Shown: positions 24,090 through 32,171 of the stretch, one piece after another
Layout: each line of letters begins with the position of its first letter
How positions within the stretch are numbered: position 1 is the stretch's first letter
Source: Alphaproteobacteria bacterium
GTDB taxonomy: Bacteria; Pseudomonadota; Alphaproteobacteria; SHVV01
Direction of reading: 5' to 3'
DNA: 64,000 nucleotides
Assembly (NCBI GenBank): GCA_016869275.1
Contig: VGEO01000004.1
Location: forward strand, 1-64,000
The notes under the pieces: generated by a model
What the model saw: the letters and a program-made list of their open reading frames with translations, nothing else
Database searches by the model: none
Told to the model about the DNA's origin: nothing
Made by a program: the position numbers and the translations under genes

Positions 24090-24641
24090 ATGGGCGTGAT
24101 CCAACCCAAGGAACAGCGGGCCGGCGGCTTACCGGCGCAAGGGCCGTGCGGCGTATGGGCCGAGCACGAAGGCGAGACCCATTGGCAGCCGGAACCGGCG
24201 CACGGCCACGTCACGCTCAAGATCACGCCCGACACGTTCCCCTCGAACCTGATGACGGTCGGGTTTCAGTACATCGACGAAGGCTGCGCGCTCCGCGACC
24301 ACGGCCACCGCGCCTCGGACGAACTCTTATTTGTATGGGGCGGCCACGGCACCGCCTACTTGGACGGTGTGCCGCACAAGGTCGAGCCGGGCTCGCTCGT
24401 CTATGTCGGCCGCTTCGTCAAGCACGGCTTCGTCAACGAGGGAAAAGGCCAGCTCAAGCTGATGTGGGTGATTACGCCGCCCGGGCTCGAACACGCGATC
24501 CGCGGCATGGGTCGCCTGAGGGAGCCGGGCAGCGACCAGCGTCCGGGGGCGTTCGATCGCCCGCCCAACATCCGCGACATCCTCGATCGTGCCGGCTTCG
24601 CGCGGCCGGACACGCTGGTGCCGGGCGGCAGCGGGCGATAG
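24090..24641 (+). CDS. cupin domain protein
   Basis: A 183-residue single-cupin protein. The central barrel shows LRDHGHRASDELLFVWGGHGTAYLDG (first cupin motif with His/Glu-type metal ligands) and KVEPGSLVYVGRFVKHGFVNEG (second motif with His). The preceding purine-rich leader GAGGAAAGC matches a ribosome-binding site before ATG 24090. It is divergent from the RidA-like gene. Cupins of this size are often small dioxygenases or isomerases; I cannot assign a substrate. Confidence 0.8.
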   Translation: MGVIQPKEQRAGGLPAQGPCGVWAEHEGETHWQPEPAHGHVTLKITPDTFPSNLMTVGFQYIDEGCALRDHGHRASDELLFVWGGHGTAYLDGVPHKVEPGSLVYVGRFVKHGFVNEGKGQLKLMWVITPPGLEHAIRGMGRLREPGSDQRPGAFDRPPNIRDILDRAGFARPDTLVPGGSGR

Positions 24642-24680
24642 AACGCGATTTGCCCGAACGAGGAGACATATGCCGCGGGC

Positions 24681-24714
24681 TTGACTCCGGTATAACTATA
24701 GTTATACTCAGTGT
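24681..24714 (+). promoter_or_regulatory. near-consensus promoter with embedded palindrome for mazE-mazF; probably leaderless
   Basis: TTGACT (24681-24686) and TATACT (24703-24708) are separated by 16 bases, close to sigma-70 consensus. A perfect 18-base palindrome, GTATAACTATAGTTATAC (24690-24707), overlaps the -10 element and would suit autorepression by the ribbon-helix-helix antitoxin. The ATG at 24715 is only 6 bases after the -10, about where transcription should begin, so the message is predicted to be leaderless. No ribosome-binding site is present. Confidence 0.75.
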
Positions 24715-24954
24715 ATGAAAACCGCGATTTCGCTACCCGACCGCGTTTTCCGGTCCGGCGAAGAGCTTGCCTCGCGCCTTGGCTTGTCCCGAAGCGAGCT
24801 TTATGCACGCGCCCTCGCCGCGCTGATCGAAAAGCACCGCGATGATCTGACAACCGCGCGCCTCAACGCGGTCTATGGACCGGTGGGCGAAGACTCGTCG
24901 CTCGACGATGTGGTGGCATCGCTGCAACATCGGTCGCTCGTCAAGGACGATTAG
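24715..24954 (+). CDS. ribbon-helix-helix antitoxin (MazE-type)
   Basis: A 79-residue antitoxin. The N terminus MKTAISLPDRVF and LASRLGLSRSELYARALAALIEKH form a ribbon-helix-helix DNA-binding domain; the acidic C terminus (GEDSSLDDVV...LVKDD) would wrap the toxin. The partner toxin gene starts within the stop codon (TAGTG overlap), the standard antitoxin-first arrangement. It presumably represses the promoter palindrome just upstream. Confidence 0.9.
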   Translation: MKTAISLPDRVFRSGEELASRLGLSRSELYARALAALIEKHRDDLTTARLNAVYGPVGEDSSLDDVVASLQHRSLVKDD

Positions 24955-25310
24955 TGCGGCGCGGCGAGATCTGGTGGGCCTCGCTGCCCGAGCCGGTCGG
25001 CGCCGGACCGGGGTTGCGGCGACCGGTCCTCATCGTTTCCGCCAACAGTTTCAATGCCAGCGCTATTCGAACTGTGATCGCCGCTGTTGTCACTTCGAAC
25101 CTTAAGCTCGCCAATGCTCCGGGAAACGTTCGCATCCGTGCCAAAGGAAGCGGACTTTCGCAACCCTCGGTCGTCAACGTGTCACAACTTGTTACCGTCG
25201 ACAAAACGCTTCTGACCGAGCGCGTCGGTCGGATCGATTTGCGAAGTCTCGCCGAGGTCGACCGGGGCCTCCGCACCGTCCTCGCGATCGAACTAAGATC
25301 CGGCGACTAA
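24954..25310 (+). CDS. MazF/PemK-type endoribonuclease toxin
   Basis: A 118-residue toxin of the PemK/MazF family, which cleaves RNA at short sequence motifs. RRGEIWWASLPEPVG at the start and GLRRPVLIVSANSFNA with the conserved catalytic Arg are clear, followed by VTSNLKLANAPGNVRI and SQLVTVDKTLLTERVGRI. The GTG start overlaps the antitoxin stop by one base. It appears intact in length and motifs. Part of a chromosomal toxin-antitoxin module set between catabolic genes. Confidence 0.92.
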   Translation: MRRGEIWWASLPEPVGAGPGLRRPVLIVSANSFNASAIRTVIAAVVTSNLKLANAPGNVRIRAKGSGLSQPSVVNVSQLVTVDKTLLTERVGRIDLRSLAEVDRGLRTVLAIELRSGD

Positions 25311-25343
25311 GTGCTAGAGTATCGCGGCAGGGAGGACCGTCCG

Positions 25344-26225
25344 ATGAGCCAGCCCGCCGTCAATTGCGTCTACAAGCAGTTCCGCGCCGACGAGATGGAG
25401 GCGCAGTTCAACCCGCGCGTCGCCCTGGGCAATGTCGATGCGCTCTTGGCCGAACGCTCGGCGGCGAGCGCCGAAATCCGCAAGCGCCTGAAGCACCGTG
25501 CCGACGTGCCCTACGGCGCCGGCCCGCGCGAGACGGTCGACATCTTTCCGGCCGACCGCCCCGACGCCCCGGTCCACATCTATATCCACGGCGGCTACTG
25601 GCGCGCGGTATCGAAGAGCGACGTCTCGAGCCTGGCGGCATCGTTCCACGACGCCGGCGTCACCGCAGTCATGCTCGAATACGAACTTTGCCCCAAGGTC
25701 ACGGTCGCCGATATCGTCCGTCAGACGCGGGCTGGCATCGCCTGGACCTACCGCAACATCAAGAACTATGGCGGCGATCCCGAACGTCTGTACCTCTCGG
25801 GCTCCTCGGCCGGCGGTCATTTGGTCGGCATGGCGCTCGCCTACGATTGGGAGAAGAACGAGAAGCTGCCGCGCAACCTGATCAAGGGCGCGGTCGCGAT
25901 CACCGGCGTCATGGATACGGCGCCGGTGCTCCATATCACGCCCAATGAGCAGATCCGGATGACGCCTACGGTCGCGCGCGACACCAACCCGATGACGCAT
26001 CCGCCGCTGCCCGGGATTCCCTACATCATTTGCGTCGGCGGCGACGAGCCGGTCGGCTGGCGGCGGATGTCGCGCGACTACTACGAGATGTGCCGCGCCA
26101 AGGGCATCGCCTGCGAGTTCCATGAGGTCCCCGGCACCCATCACTTCTCGATCACCAACCAGATCGACCGCAAAGGCAGCCTGATGTGGCGGCTGGTGTT
26201 CGGTCAGATGGGGTTCACGGCCTGA
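25344..26225 (+). CDS. alpha/beta hydrolase, arylformamidase-like
   Basis: A 293-residue alpha/beta hydrolase with the oxyanion-hole motif IYIHGGYWRAVSKSD and nucleophile elbow YLSGSSAGGHLVGM. The late FHEVPGTHHFSI supplies a plausible catalytic His. The HGGYW plus GSSAGG combination and order are typical of kynurenine formamidase-like and related carboxylesterases, which cleave N-formyl or other amide/ester bonds. ATG 25344 follows GGGAGGA. Given the amidohydrolases nearby, amide bond hydrolysis in a degradative route is plausible but unproven. Confidence 0.85.
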   Translation: MSQPAVNCVYKQFRADEMEAQFNPRVALGNVDALLAERSAASAEIRKRLKHRADVPYGAGPRETVDIFPADRPDAPVHIYIHGGYWRAVSKSDVSSLAASFHDAGVTAVMLEYELCPKVTVADIVRQTRAGIAWTYRNIKNYGGDPERLYLSGSSAGGHLVGMALAYDWEKNEKLPRNLIKGAVAITGVMDTAPVLHITPNEQIRMTPTVARDTNPMTHPPLPGIPYIICVGGDEPVGWRRMSRDYYEMCRAKGIACEFHEVPGTHHFSITNQIDRKGSLMWRLVFGQMGFTA

Positions 26226-26445
26226 CCGAGAGCTGGCCGCCTGACGGCCGCGTCGTTTCCTTGACAGGGTGGGAGGTGGGCGGCAATGTTCGCGCGCCTG
26301 GGCCTTGCTCGAACGCGCGGCCGGCGACGCGCTGCACGGGAGGCGGTGCGATACCAACGTCGACGTGCGGTGCTGAGGGGCGCCGAGGGATCGAGCGCCT
26401 CGGAGCGAGCGCCAATCTGTCGCGACCGGAGGAGGACGACACGGC

Positions 26446-27339
26446 ATGGACGTGCTGCTGAGCGGTCAGCTATTGATCGCGGCCCTGGTAACGGGCTCGA
26501 TCTACGCGCTGGTCGCGGTCGGGCTCAACCTGATCTACGGCACCATGCGGATGCTGAACGTGGCCCATGGCGATCTCGCCATGATCGGCGCCTACGTCGC
26601 GTTTTGGATGTTCTCGCTGTTCGGCTTGAGCCCGTTCCTGTCGCTGTTCCTGGCGATGGCGCTGTCGGCGCTGCTGGCGGCGATCTTCTATCATTTCATC
26701 TTCAAGCGGGTGATGGCGAGCAGCAAGCTGCTCGACCGCGCCGAGGCCAATTCGCTCCTGGTGTTCTTCGGCATCGCCGTGATCCTGCAAAACGGCACCG
26801 CCGCCCTCTTCACCACCAATCCGCGCGGCTTCCAGTACCTCGACCAGGTGCTGCAGATCGGCAACGCCGCGATCACCGCCAACCGTCTCGTCACCTTGAT
26901 CCTGTCCCTCATCTTGGTGGTCGCGGTGGTCGCTTTCTTCCGTTTCACGCTGGTCGGCTTGGCGCTGCGCGCGCTCATCCAGAACCGGACCGCGTCGCAG
27001 ATCGTCGGCATCAATATCGAACGCATCTTTCTCTATAGCTTCATGCTCGGCTTCGCCCTCTCCGGCCTCGCCGGCGGGCTGGTCAGTATGTACGAGCAAA
27101 TCTGGCCGTTCATGGGCTTCCCGTACACGATCGCGGCGTTCGTGATCATCATCCTGGGTGGGCTCGGCAATTTGTTCGGCAGCTTGGCCGCAGGCATGAT
27201 CCTAGGGGTGCTCGAAACCTTCGGCATCGCCATTACCGGCCCCAACTTCCGATCGATTCTGATCTACGGCGTACTCATTCTGGTCCTCCTGCTCCGGCCG
27301 CAGGGGCTGTTCGGCGGCAAACGCGTGGTGGCGCGATGA
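26446..27339 (+). CDS. livH: branched-chain amino acid ABC transporter permease LivH-type
   Basis: A 297-residue integral membrane permease with about eight hydrophobic segments. GSIYALVAVGLNLIYGTMRMLNVAHGD is the classic LivH opening, with GLALRALIQNRTASQIVGINIERIF as the cytoplasmic coupling loop and LGGLGNLFGSLAAGMILG near the end. GGAGGA precedes the ATG. First gene of a tightly packed livH-livM-livG-livF unit with overlapping starts. Homologues also import amides, urea or aromatic acids, so leucine need not be the substrate. Confidence 0.93.
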   Translation: MDVLLSGQLLIAALVTGSIYALVAVGLNLIYGTMRMLNVAHGDLAMIGAYVAFWMFSLFGLSPFLSLFLAMALSALLAAIFYHFIFKRVMASSKLLDRAEANSLLVFFGIAVILQNGTAALFTTNPRGFQYLDQVLQIGNAAITANRLVTLILSLILVVAVVAFFRFTLVGLALRALIQNRTASQIVGINIERIFLYSFMLGFALSGLAGGLVSMYEQIWPFMGFPYTIAAFVIIILGGLGNLFGSLAAGMILGVLETFGIAITGPNFRSILIYGVLILVLLLRPQGLFGGKRVVAR

Positions 27340-28322
27340 CGAGCGTGTTCAAGGAACTCAAGGGCCTCAACGGCGTGGTGGCTCTGGTGCTGGTGGCGGC
27401 CGTTCTGTTTTGGCCGGCGCTGGCGAGCGACTACCTGATCGGCTTCGGCATCCTGCTTCTGATGTGGGTCGCATATACCGAGAGCTGGATCGTGCTGTCC
27501 GGATTGACCGGCTACTTTTCGTTCGGCCACGTCGTATTCGCGGGCCTCGGCGGCTACCTGATGGCGGCGTTGTGGTTGGTATGGCCCGAGGAAATCGAGA
27601 TCGCCGGCGTGGTCATCGGCGGAGTCCAGGTGTGGGCGAGCATGCTGGTTTCAGCGGCGGCCGCGGCGGTGCTCGCGCTGGTCGTCGGCTATCCGTGCTT
27701 ACGCGTGCGCGGGCCCTACTTCGTGATTTTGACCTTCGGCGTTGCCGAGTTGGTCAAGTTCATCGTCATCAACATCGAAGCCGGCCTTTCGAAGTCGGGG
27801 CGCCTGATGCTGGGCGGACCCGACACCTACACGCTCTACTATTTGATGGGATCGCTGGCACTCGCCGCCTTCCTGCTCGCCTATTTCGTCAGCCGCTCGC
27901 GATTCGGCGCCGGCCTGCGCGCGATCCGCGAGGACGAGGACGCCGCGGAGACCATGGGCATTCCGGTCACGCGCTACAAGCTGACGGCGTTCGTGCTGTC
28001 GGCGATCATTCCCGGCGTCGTCGGCGCGCTTTACGTCCTGCGTGGCGGCTATTTCGAGCCGCTCCAGGTGTTCGACCCCAAGGTTTCGCTCACCATGATC
28101 TGCATGGCGATCATGGGCGGCAGCGACGACGCGCGCGGTCCTCTGTTCGGGGTCGTGTTCCTGTCGGTGCTGTCCGAAATCCTGTGGGCCAAGTTCCCGC
28201 TGATCTATCAGATCCTGGTCGGGCTGGTGCTGATCACCTTCGTGCTCGGCGCTCCCGACGGCATTTGGGGCCGTATCGTCCAGGCGACGCGCCGACGCGC
28301 AGCCGGCGCAGTCGCGCGCTAG
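27336..28322 (+). CDS. livM: branched-chain amino acid ABC transporter permease LivM-type
   Basis: A 328-residue permease partner of LivH. The motif LTGYFSFGHVVFAGLGGYLMA is the LivM hallmark and RFGAGLRAIREDEDAAETMGIPVTRYKL is the coupling loop contacting the ATPases; MGGSDDARGPLFGVVFLSVLSEI follows. The ATG overlaps the LivH stop (ATGA), and the LivG gene begins 9 bases after its stop. A short basic tail (QATRRRAAGAVAR) ends the protein. Confidence 0.93.
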   Translation: MTSVFKELKGLNGVVALVLVAAVLFWPALASDYLIGFGILLLMWVAYTESWIVLSGLTGYFSFGHVVFAGLGGYLMAALWLVWPEEIEIAGVVIGGVQVWASMLVSAAAAAVLALVVGYPCLRVRGPYFVILTFGVAELVKFIVINIEAGLSKSGRLMLGGPDTYTLYYLMGSLALAAFLLAYFVSRSRFGAGLRAIREDEDAAETMGIPVTRYKLTAFVLSAIIPGVVGALYVLRGGYFEPLQVFDPKVSLTMICMAIMGGSDDARGPLFGVVFLSVLSEILWAKFPLIYQILVGLVLITFVLGAPDGIWGRIVQATRRRAAGAVAR

Positions 28323-28331
28323 GGACGAGCG

Positions 28332-29057
28332 ATGCTGCTCCAGACCGAAGGCCTCGAGAAACGCTTTGGCGGCGTCGTCGCCGTGCGCAGCGTCACGCTC
28401 AGCGTCGCCGCCAACGAGTTGGTCGGCATCATCGGCGCCAACGGCGCCGGCAAGACCACGCTGTTCGCGATGATCGCCGGCAACCAGCGCCCGAGCGCCG
28501 GCACCATCACTTTCGACGGCCAGCGGATCGACGGGCTCCGGCCCGACATGGTGAGCCGGCGCGGTATCGCTCGCACGTTTCAGATCGTGCGACCGTTCTC
28601 GAGCTTGACCGTGCTCGAGAACGTCGAGATCGGGGCGTTGTTCGGTACCCGCCAGGAGCGCTCGCAAACGGTTGCGCGCGAGCGGTCCAAGGCGATCCTC
28701 GACCAGGTCGGACTCGGTAACCGCGCCGATGTGCTGGCGAGCGACCTCACGCTCGCCGGGCGTAAGCGGCTCGAAGTCGCGCGCGCGTTGGCGACCGAGC
28801 CCAAGATTCTCATGCTCGACGAAGTGCTCGCCGGCTTGACGCCGACCGAAGTCGACGAAGCCGTCGCCATGATCCGCGCCGTCAAGTCTCGCTTCAACCT
28901 CACCATCGTCATGGTCGAGCACGTTTTACGCGCGGTCATGCAGCTCTGCGAGCGCATCATCGTGCTTCATCACGGTGAGAAAATCGCCGAAGGGACCCCG
29001 GCGCAGGTCAGCAACGACCCGGCTGTGATCTCGGCTTACCTCGGGGCCAAGAAGTGA
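28332..29057 (+). CDS. livG: branched-chain amino acid ABC transporter ATPase LivG-type
   Basis: A 241-residue ABC ATPase. Walker A GANGAGKTT, the Q-loop region RTFQIVRPF, the LivG-specific insertion before the signature, a divergent signature DLTLAGRKRLEVARAL and Walker B ILMLDEVLAGLTP are present. The signature reads LTLAG rather than LSYGQ, a modest deviation. It probably pairs with the downstream LivF as heterodimer. Its stop overlaps the GTG of livF. Confidence 0.93.
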   Translation: MLLQTEGLEKRFGGVVAVRSVTLSVAANELVGIIGANGAGKTTLFAMIAGNQRPSAGTITFDGQRIDGLRPDMVSRRGIARTFQIVRPFSSLTVLENVEIGALFGTRQERSQTVARERSKAILDQVGLGNRADVLASDLTLAGRKRLEVARALATEPKILMLDEVLAGLTPTEVDEAVAMIRAVKSRFNLTIVMVEHVLRAVMQLCERIIVLHHGEKIAEGTPAQVSNDPAVISAYLGAKK

Positions 29058-29770
29058 CCGACACCCTCCTCGAGCTGAAGCAGGTCTCGGCCGGTTACGG
29101 CGAGGTTAAGGTTCTCCAGAACGTATCGCTCACGGTCCGCCGCGGTTCGATTACGGCGCTGATCGGCGCCAACGGCGCCGGCAAGACCACGCTGATGCGG
29201 GTAGTTTCGGGCTTGATCCCGGTTTCGGCCGGCGCGCTCGGCTTCGATGGTACCGACATCACGCGCGCGCCTTCGAGCGTGCGCGTCGAGCGCGGCATTT
29301 CGCTGGTCCCCGAGGGGCGACTCATTTTCCCCGAGTTCTCGGTCGAGGAGAATTTGAAGATCGGGGCCTACATCAAACGCGTGCGCGATCGCCAGGGCGA
29401 ACTGACCAAGCAGATGCTGGGACTGTTTCCGCGCCTCGAGGAACGCCGCGGGCAGGCCGGCCAGACGCTTTCGGGCGGCGAACAGCAGATGCTGGCGATC
29501 GCGCGGGGCCTGATGGCGGAGCCGCGGCTCCTGCTGCTCGACGAGCCGAGCCTGGGCTTGGCCCCGCAGGTCGTGGCTCAGGTGTTCGACAAAATCCAAG
29601 AAGTGCGCGCCAAGGGCGTGACTGTGTTTATCGTCGAGCAGGATGTCCGCTCGACCCTGTCGTTCGCCGACTACGCCTACGTAATGGAGAACGGCACCCT
29701 GCAGATGGAAGGCAGCGCTGAAAGCGTGCGCGAGAACCCCAAGGTCAAAGAGTCGTACCTCGGCCTCTAG
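29054..29770 (+). CDS. livF: branched-chain amino acid ABC transporter ATPase LivF-type
   Basis: A 238-residue ATPase with Walker A GANGAGKTTLMR, signature TLSGGEQQMLAIARGLM, Walker B LLLLDEPSLGLAP and H-loop-equivalent FIVEQDVRS, where Glu-Gln-Asp stands in the typical LivF EQD position. GTG start overlaps livG. It is last in the transporter operon and converges on the cyclase gene. No periplasmic binding protein follows or precedes this operon; a binding protein of the right family begins at 63208. Confidence 0.93.
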   Translation: MTDTLLELKQVSAGYGEVKVLQNVSLTVRRGSITALIGANGAGKTTLMRVVSGLIPVSAGALGFDGTDITRAPSSVRVERGISLVPEGRLIFPEFSVEENLKIGAYIKRVRDRQGELTKQMLGLFPRLEERRGQAGQTLSGGEQQMLAIARGLMAEPRLLLLDEPSLGLAPQVVAQVFDKIQEVRAKGVTVFIVEQDVRSTLSFADYAYVMENGTLQMEGSAESVRENPKVKESYLGL

Positions 29771-31146
29771 CGCGCCCTCCCCAACCCCTCGTCGCGCCAG
29801 ATCTCGTCCATCGCCCGCGCCATCGCCGCGGCCGGAGTGGTGAATACTTCTTGCGGTTGCTTGATGCCGCGCAGCGCATGGCGGCCGACGCTGACGGTCG
29901 GCTCGCGGACCTCGCGGGCAAACGCGCTCGATAGCACGATCGGCAGGCCGAGGTCGCCGGCCAGTCCCTCGAGCCGGCTGACGACATTGACCGCCGGGCC
30001 GATCACCGTGAAGTCGAGCCGGCCCTTGGCGCCGATATTGCCGTACATGACTTCGCCGACATGGAGCGCGAATCCGTAGCGGAGCGGCCCGCCGGCGGCC
30101 TCGGCCCGCGTCGCGTTGAGGGTCTCGAGCGCTGCCATCGCATCGCGCTTCGCCGCCAATGCCGCGGCGCAGGCGGCGGCCGGCGCGGTGCCGGTCGGTA
30201 CTGGAAAGATCGCGAGCAACGCATCGCCCATGAATTTAAGAACCTCGCCGCCGTGCGCTTCGACCGCGGTGGCGACGCGCTCGAAGAATGCGTTCAATAC
30301 CGCGATCAACGCATCGCGCGCGAGCGTGTCGGAGAGCGGCGTGAAGTCGCGCAGATCGCATGACAGCATGGCCGCGGCGATGGTCTCGCCCGAACCGCGG
30401 AGAATTTCGCTACTCAAGATGCGGGCGCTAGCGTTGCGACCGACATAAGTGTCGAGCAGGTTGCGCGACAACGTCTGCAATTCGAACACCTCGACCACCC
30501 GGCCGAATAACGGCCGCAGCCGGTCCATGCGATCGAGGTCGTCGCGGCTGAAGCCGTCGGGGTGATCGGAGAGCACGGTAACCGGGGAAATATGATCGCC
30601 GGAGAACTCGACCGGAAGCGCGACATAGTCGGTGCCGCCCTCGTCGCGCAGCCGCTCGAGGATCGGAAAGTCGACCCGGGCTTTCGGCCCGACCAACCGG
30701 CGCCGAATCACGACGCGATCGCGGAATAGCGGCACCAACGGGCTCTTGGCGAAGGCGTCGCCGGTGGCGTCGGCGCGGGTCGCATCGACAACGTCCATGG
30801 TCGCGGCGCCGCGCGTCCAGGTGTAGGTGCGGCCGATCAGTTCGGGGTGCAGCGTCGTGGCGATGAAATTGAGGCGCTTGAGCGGCAGGCCGGTTGAGAG
30901 AAAGCGCTCGGCGATTCCTTGCACCACTTGGGCGACGCCGGGAAGCTTCCACGCCTCTTCGATCAACCAGGCCGCGACCGGATCTTCGAACCGGTCCCCA
31001 CCGGAACCAGGGGCGGAGGTCGCGGCGCGGTCCGGGCGTTCAGCCGTAACACCCTCCTCGGTCCACGCGTCCCTAGTCAGTACATCCGTCCGAGTGGCCC
31101 GCCGACGCAGCGGCTGCAGCGCACCTTGCCGAAAATCTCGTCCCAA
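29767..31146 (-). CDS. class III adenylate/guanylate cyclase
   Basis: A protein of up to 459 residues with an N-terminal sensory-like region (~residues 50-250; EAWKLPGVAQVVQGIAERFLSTG) and a C-terminal cyclase catalytic domain. The metal-binding aspartates lie in LSCDLRDFTPLSD and EVLKFMGDALLAIFP; GRLDFTVIGPAVNVVSRLE holds the substrate-specificity and transition-state residues (Lys-type position before GRLDF, Asn and Arg). It makes cAMP (or cGMP). The start is unresolved: the only common codon upstream is TTG 31146, which overlaps the small upstream gene by 70 bases, and no ATG or GTG occurs before the conserved region. Confidence 0.85.
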   Translation of the reverse strand: MGRDFRQGALQPLRRRATRTDVLTRDAWTEEGVTAERPDRAATSAPGSGGDRFEDPVAAWLIEEAWKLPGVAQVVQGIAERFLSTGLPLKRLNFIATTLHPELIGRTYTWTRGAATMDVVDATRADATGDAFAKSPLVPLFRDRVVIRRRLVGPKARVDFPILERLRDEGGTDYVALPVEFSGDHISPVTVLSDHPDGFSRDDLDRMDRLRPLFGRVVEVFELQTLSRNLLDTYVGRNASARILSSEILRGSGETIAAAMLSCDLRDFTPLSDTLARDALIAVLNAFFERVATAVEAHGGEVLKFMGDALLAIFPVPTGTAPAAACAAALAAKRDAMAALETLNATRAEAAGGPLRYGFALHVGEVMYGNIGAKGRLDFTVIGPAVNVVSRLEGLAGDLGLPIVLSSAFAREVREPTVSVGRHALRGIKQPQEVFTTPAAAMARAMDEIWRDEGLGRAR

Positions 31147-31289
31147 TTCCCGTCTTCGATCACGTAGTCGAGAATGACGCGAAGCGCCTTCGACACATCA
31201 GGCAGCTCGTACTTTTGCGCGGCGTTCTTCAGCATCTCTTCCATGTCGGTGTTGATCGTGAACGTGAGATCGACTTTTTCGCCAGCCAT
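31077..31289 (-). CDS. small hypothetical protein with CxxC tail
   Basis: A 70-residue protein. The front (AGEKVDLTFTINTDMEEMLKNAAQKY) and middle (DVSKALRVILDYVIEDGNWDEIF) look like a compact ribbon-helix-helix-like fold, and the end carries CSRC. I recognise this general pattern from small alphaproteobacterial proteins but cannot name a family. It lies directly before the cyclase gene, with overlapping ends, which suggests co-transcription. The coding character (no low-complexity Arg/Ala run) supports it being real. Confidence 0.6.
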   Translation of the reverse strand: MAGEKVDLTFTINTDMEEMLKNAAQKYELPDVSKALRVILDYVIEDGNWDEIFGKVRCSRCVGGPLGRMY

Positions 31290-31364
31290 GACAAACCTTT
31301 CGCTTGAGCGCTCCCGGTCGCCGACCTTATCGGCTGCGCCGCGCCTTGTGAACCGGCGGCCGGG

Positions 31365-32006
31365 TCAGGCGAGCACAACATCGAACGCAGCGCGCCAGCG
31401 CACCGGCGCCGCGCCCGGTGTCGGGTCGAAGCCGACCGCGATGGTAGCCCCCGGAGCCTCGCGCCGGGCGCGCGCGTAGAGTGCGTCGCGCTCGTTGGCG
31501 GGGTCGCCGGCGATGTACATTTGCGTGACGAACGGCCGCCGCCCTGACGCGAGCACCCGCACGTGGATATGCGGAGCGCGGCCGCTGTAAGCGACCGGCT
31601 TGATCGTGCGAAACGCATAGCGCCCGGCGGGGTCGGCAGTGGCCCGTCCGAACCCTTGAAAGGCCGGATCGGCCTGACCGCCGCGGTCGTTGGGGTGATG
31701 GTAATAGCCGCGCGCGTCGCACTGCCAGATCTCGATGGTCGTGCCGCCAAGGGCGGCGCCGTGGCGGTCGAGCACACGCCCGGCTAGATCGACGGTCTCA
31801 CCGCCCCGATACGGCGCGCGGTCGGAGACGACGACGAGGTCCGCATCGGAGTCGGCCGGTACCACGACCGGGTAGAACGGCCCGGTCGTCTGGGCCGGCG
31901 TCGGAACCAGGGTCTGGGCGGAAAGCCGACCCTGCCATCCGGCAGTCGCCGCCAACGCGCCGGCCGCCGCCAGCAAACGCCGCCGCGTCAACGATCGTTC
32001 GTCCAT
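31365..32006 (-). CDS. intradiol ring-cleavage dioxygenase, Tat-exported
   Basis: A 213-residue protein of the intradiol dioxygenase fold. The N terminus SLTRRRLLAAAGALAATAG is a twin-arginine-like signal, so export folded with its metal is likely. Putative Fe(III) ligands: Tyr in ARGYYHHPND, Tyr in GRYAFRTIKP and the two His in APHIHVRV. Members cleave catechol-type rings between the hydroxyls, though short exported versions are poorly characterised. ATG 32006 starts at the signal peptide. A 75-base gap separates it from the small gene at 31289. Confidence 0.88.
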   Translation of the reverse strand: MDERSLTRRRLLAAAGALAATAGWQGRLSAQTLVPTPAQTTGPFYPVVVPADSDADLVVVSDRAPYRGGETVDLAGRVLDRHGAALGGTTIEIWQCDARGYYHHPNDRGGQADPAFQGFGRATADPAGRYAFRTIKPVAYSGRAPHIHVRVLASGRRPFVTQMYIAGDPANERDALYARARREAPGATIAVGFDPTPGAAPVRWRAAFDVVLA

Positions 32007-32171
32007 CGCGTTTCTCCAAGGGGTCGATCGGGCGGCGACCAGCCCGTCAGGATACACGACACGTCCCAGACCCGTCCGTCGCCCTGCGAAGCCCTTGCAC
32101 CAATGCGGGTGTCACAGACGTGTGGACTTGGTACAGTCTCGTGTCTTCAGTCAAAACTGTTGCCGCCGATC

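Noticed and set aside
24090..24641. Cupin as part of the toxin-antitoxin module
   Set aside because: A promoter lies between them and the operon begins at 24715.
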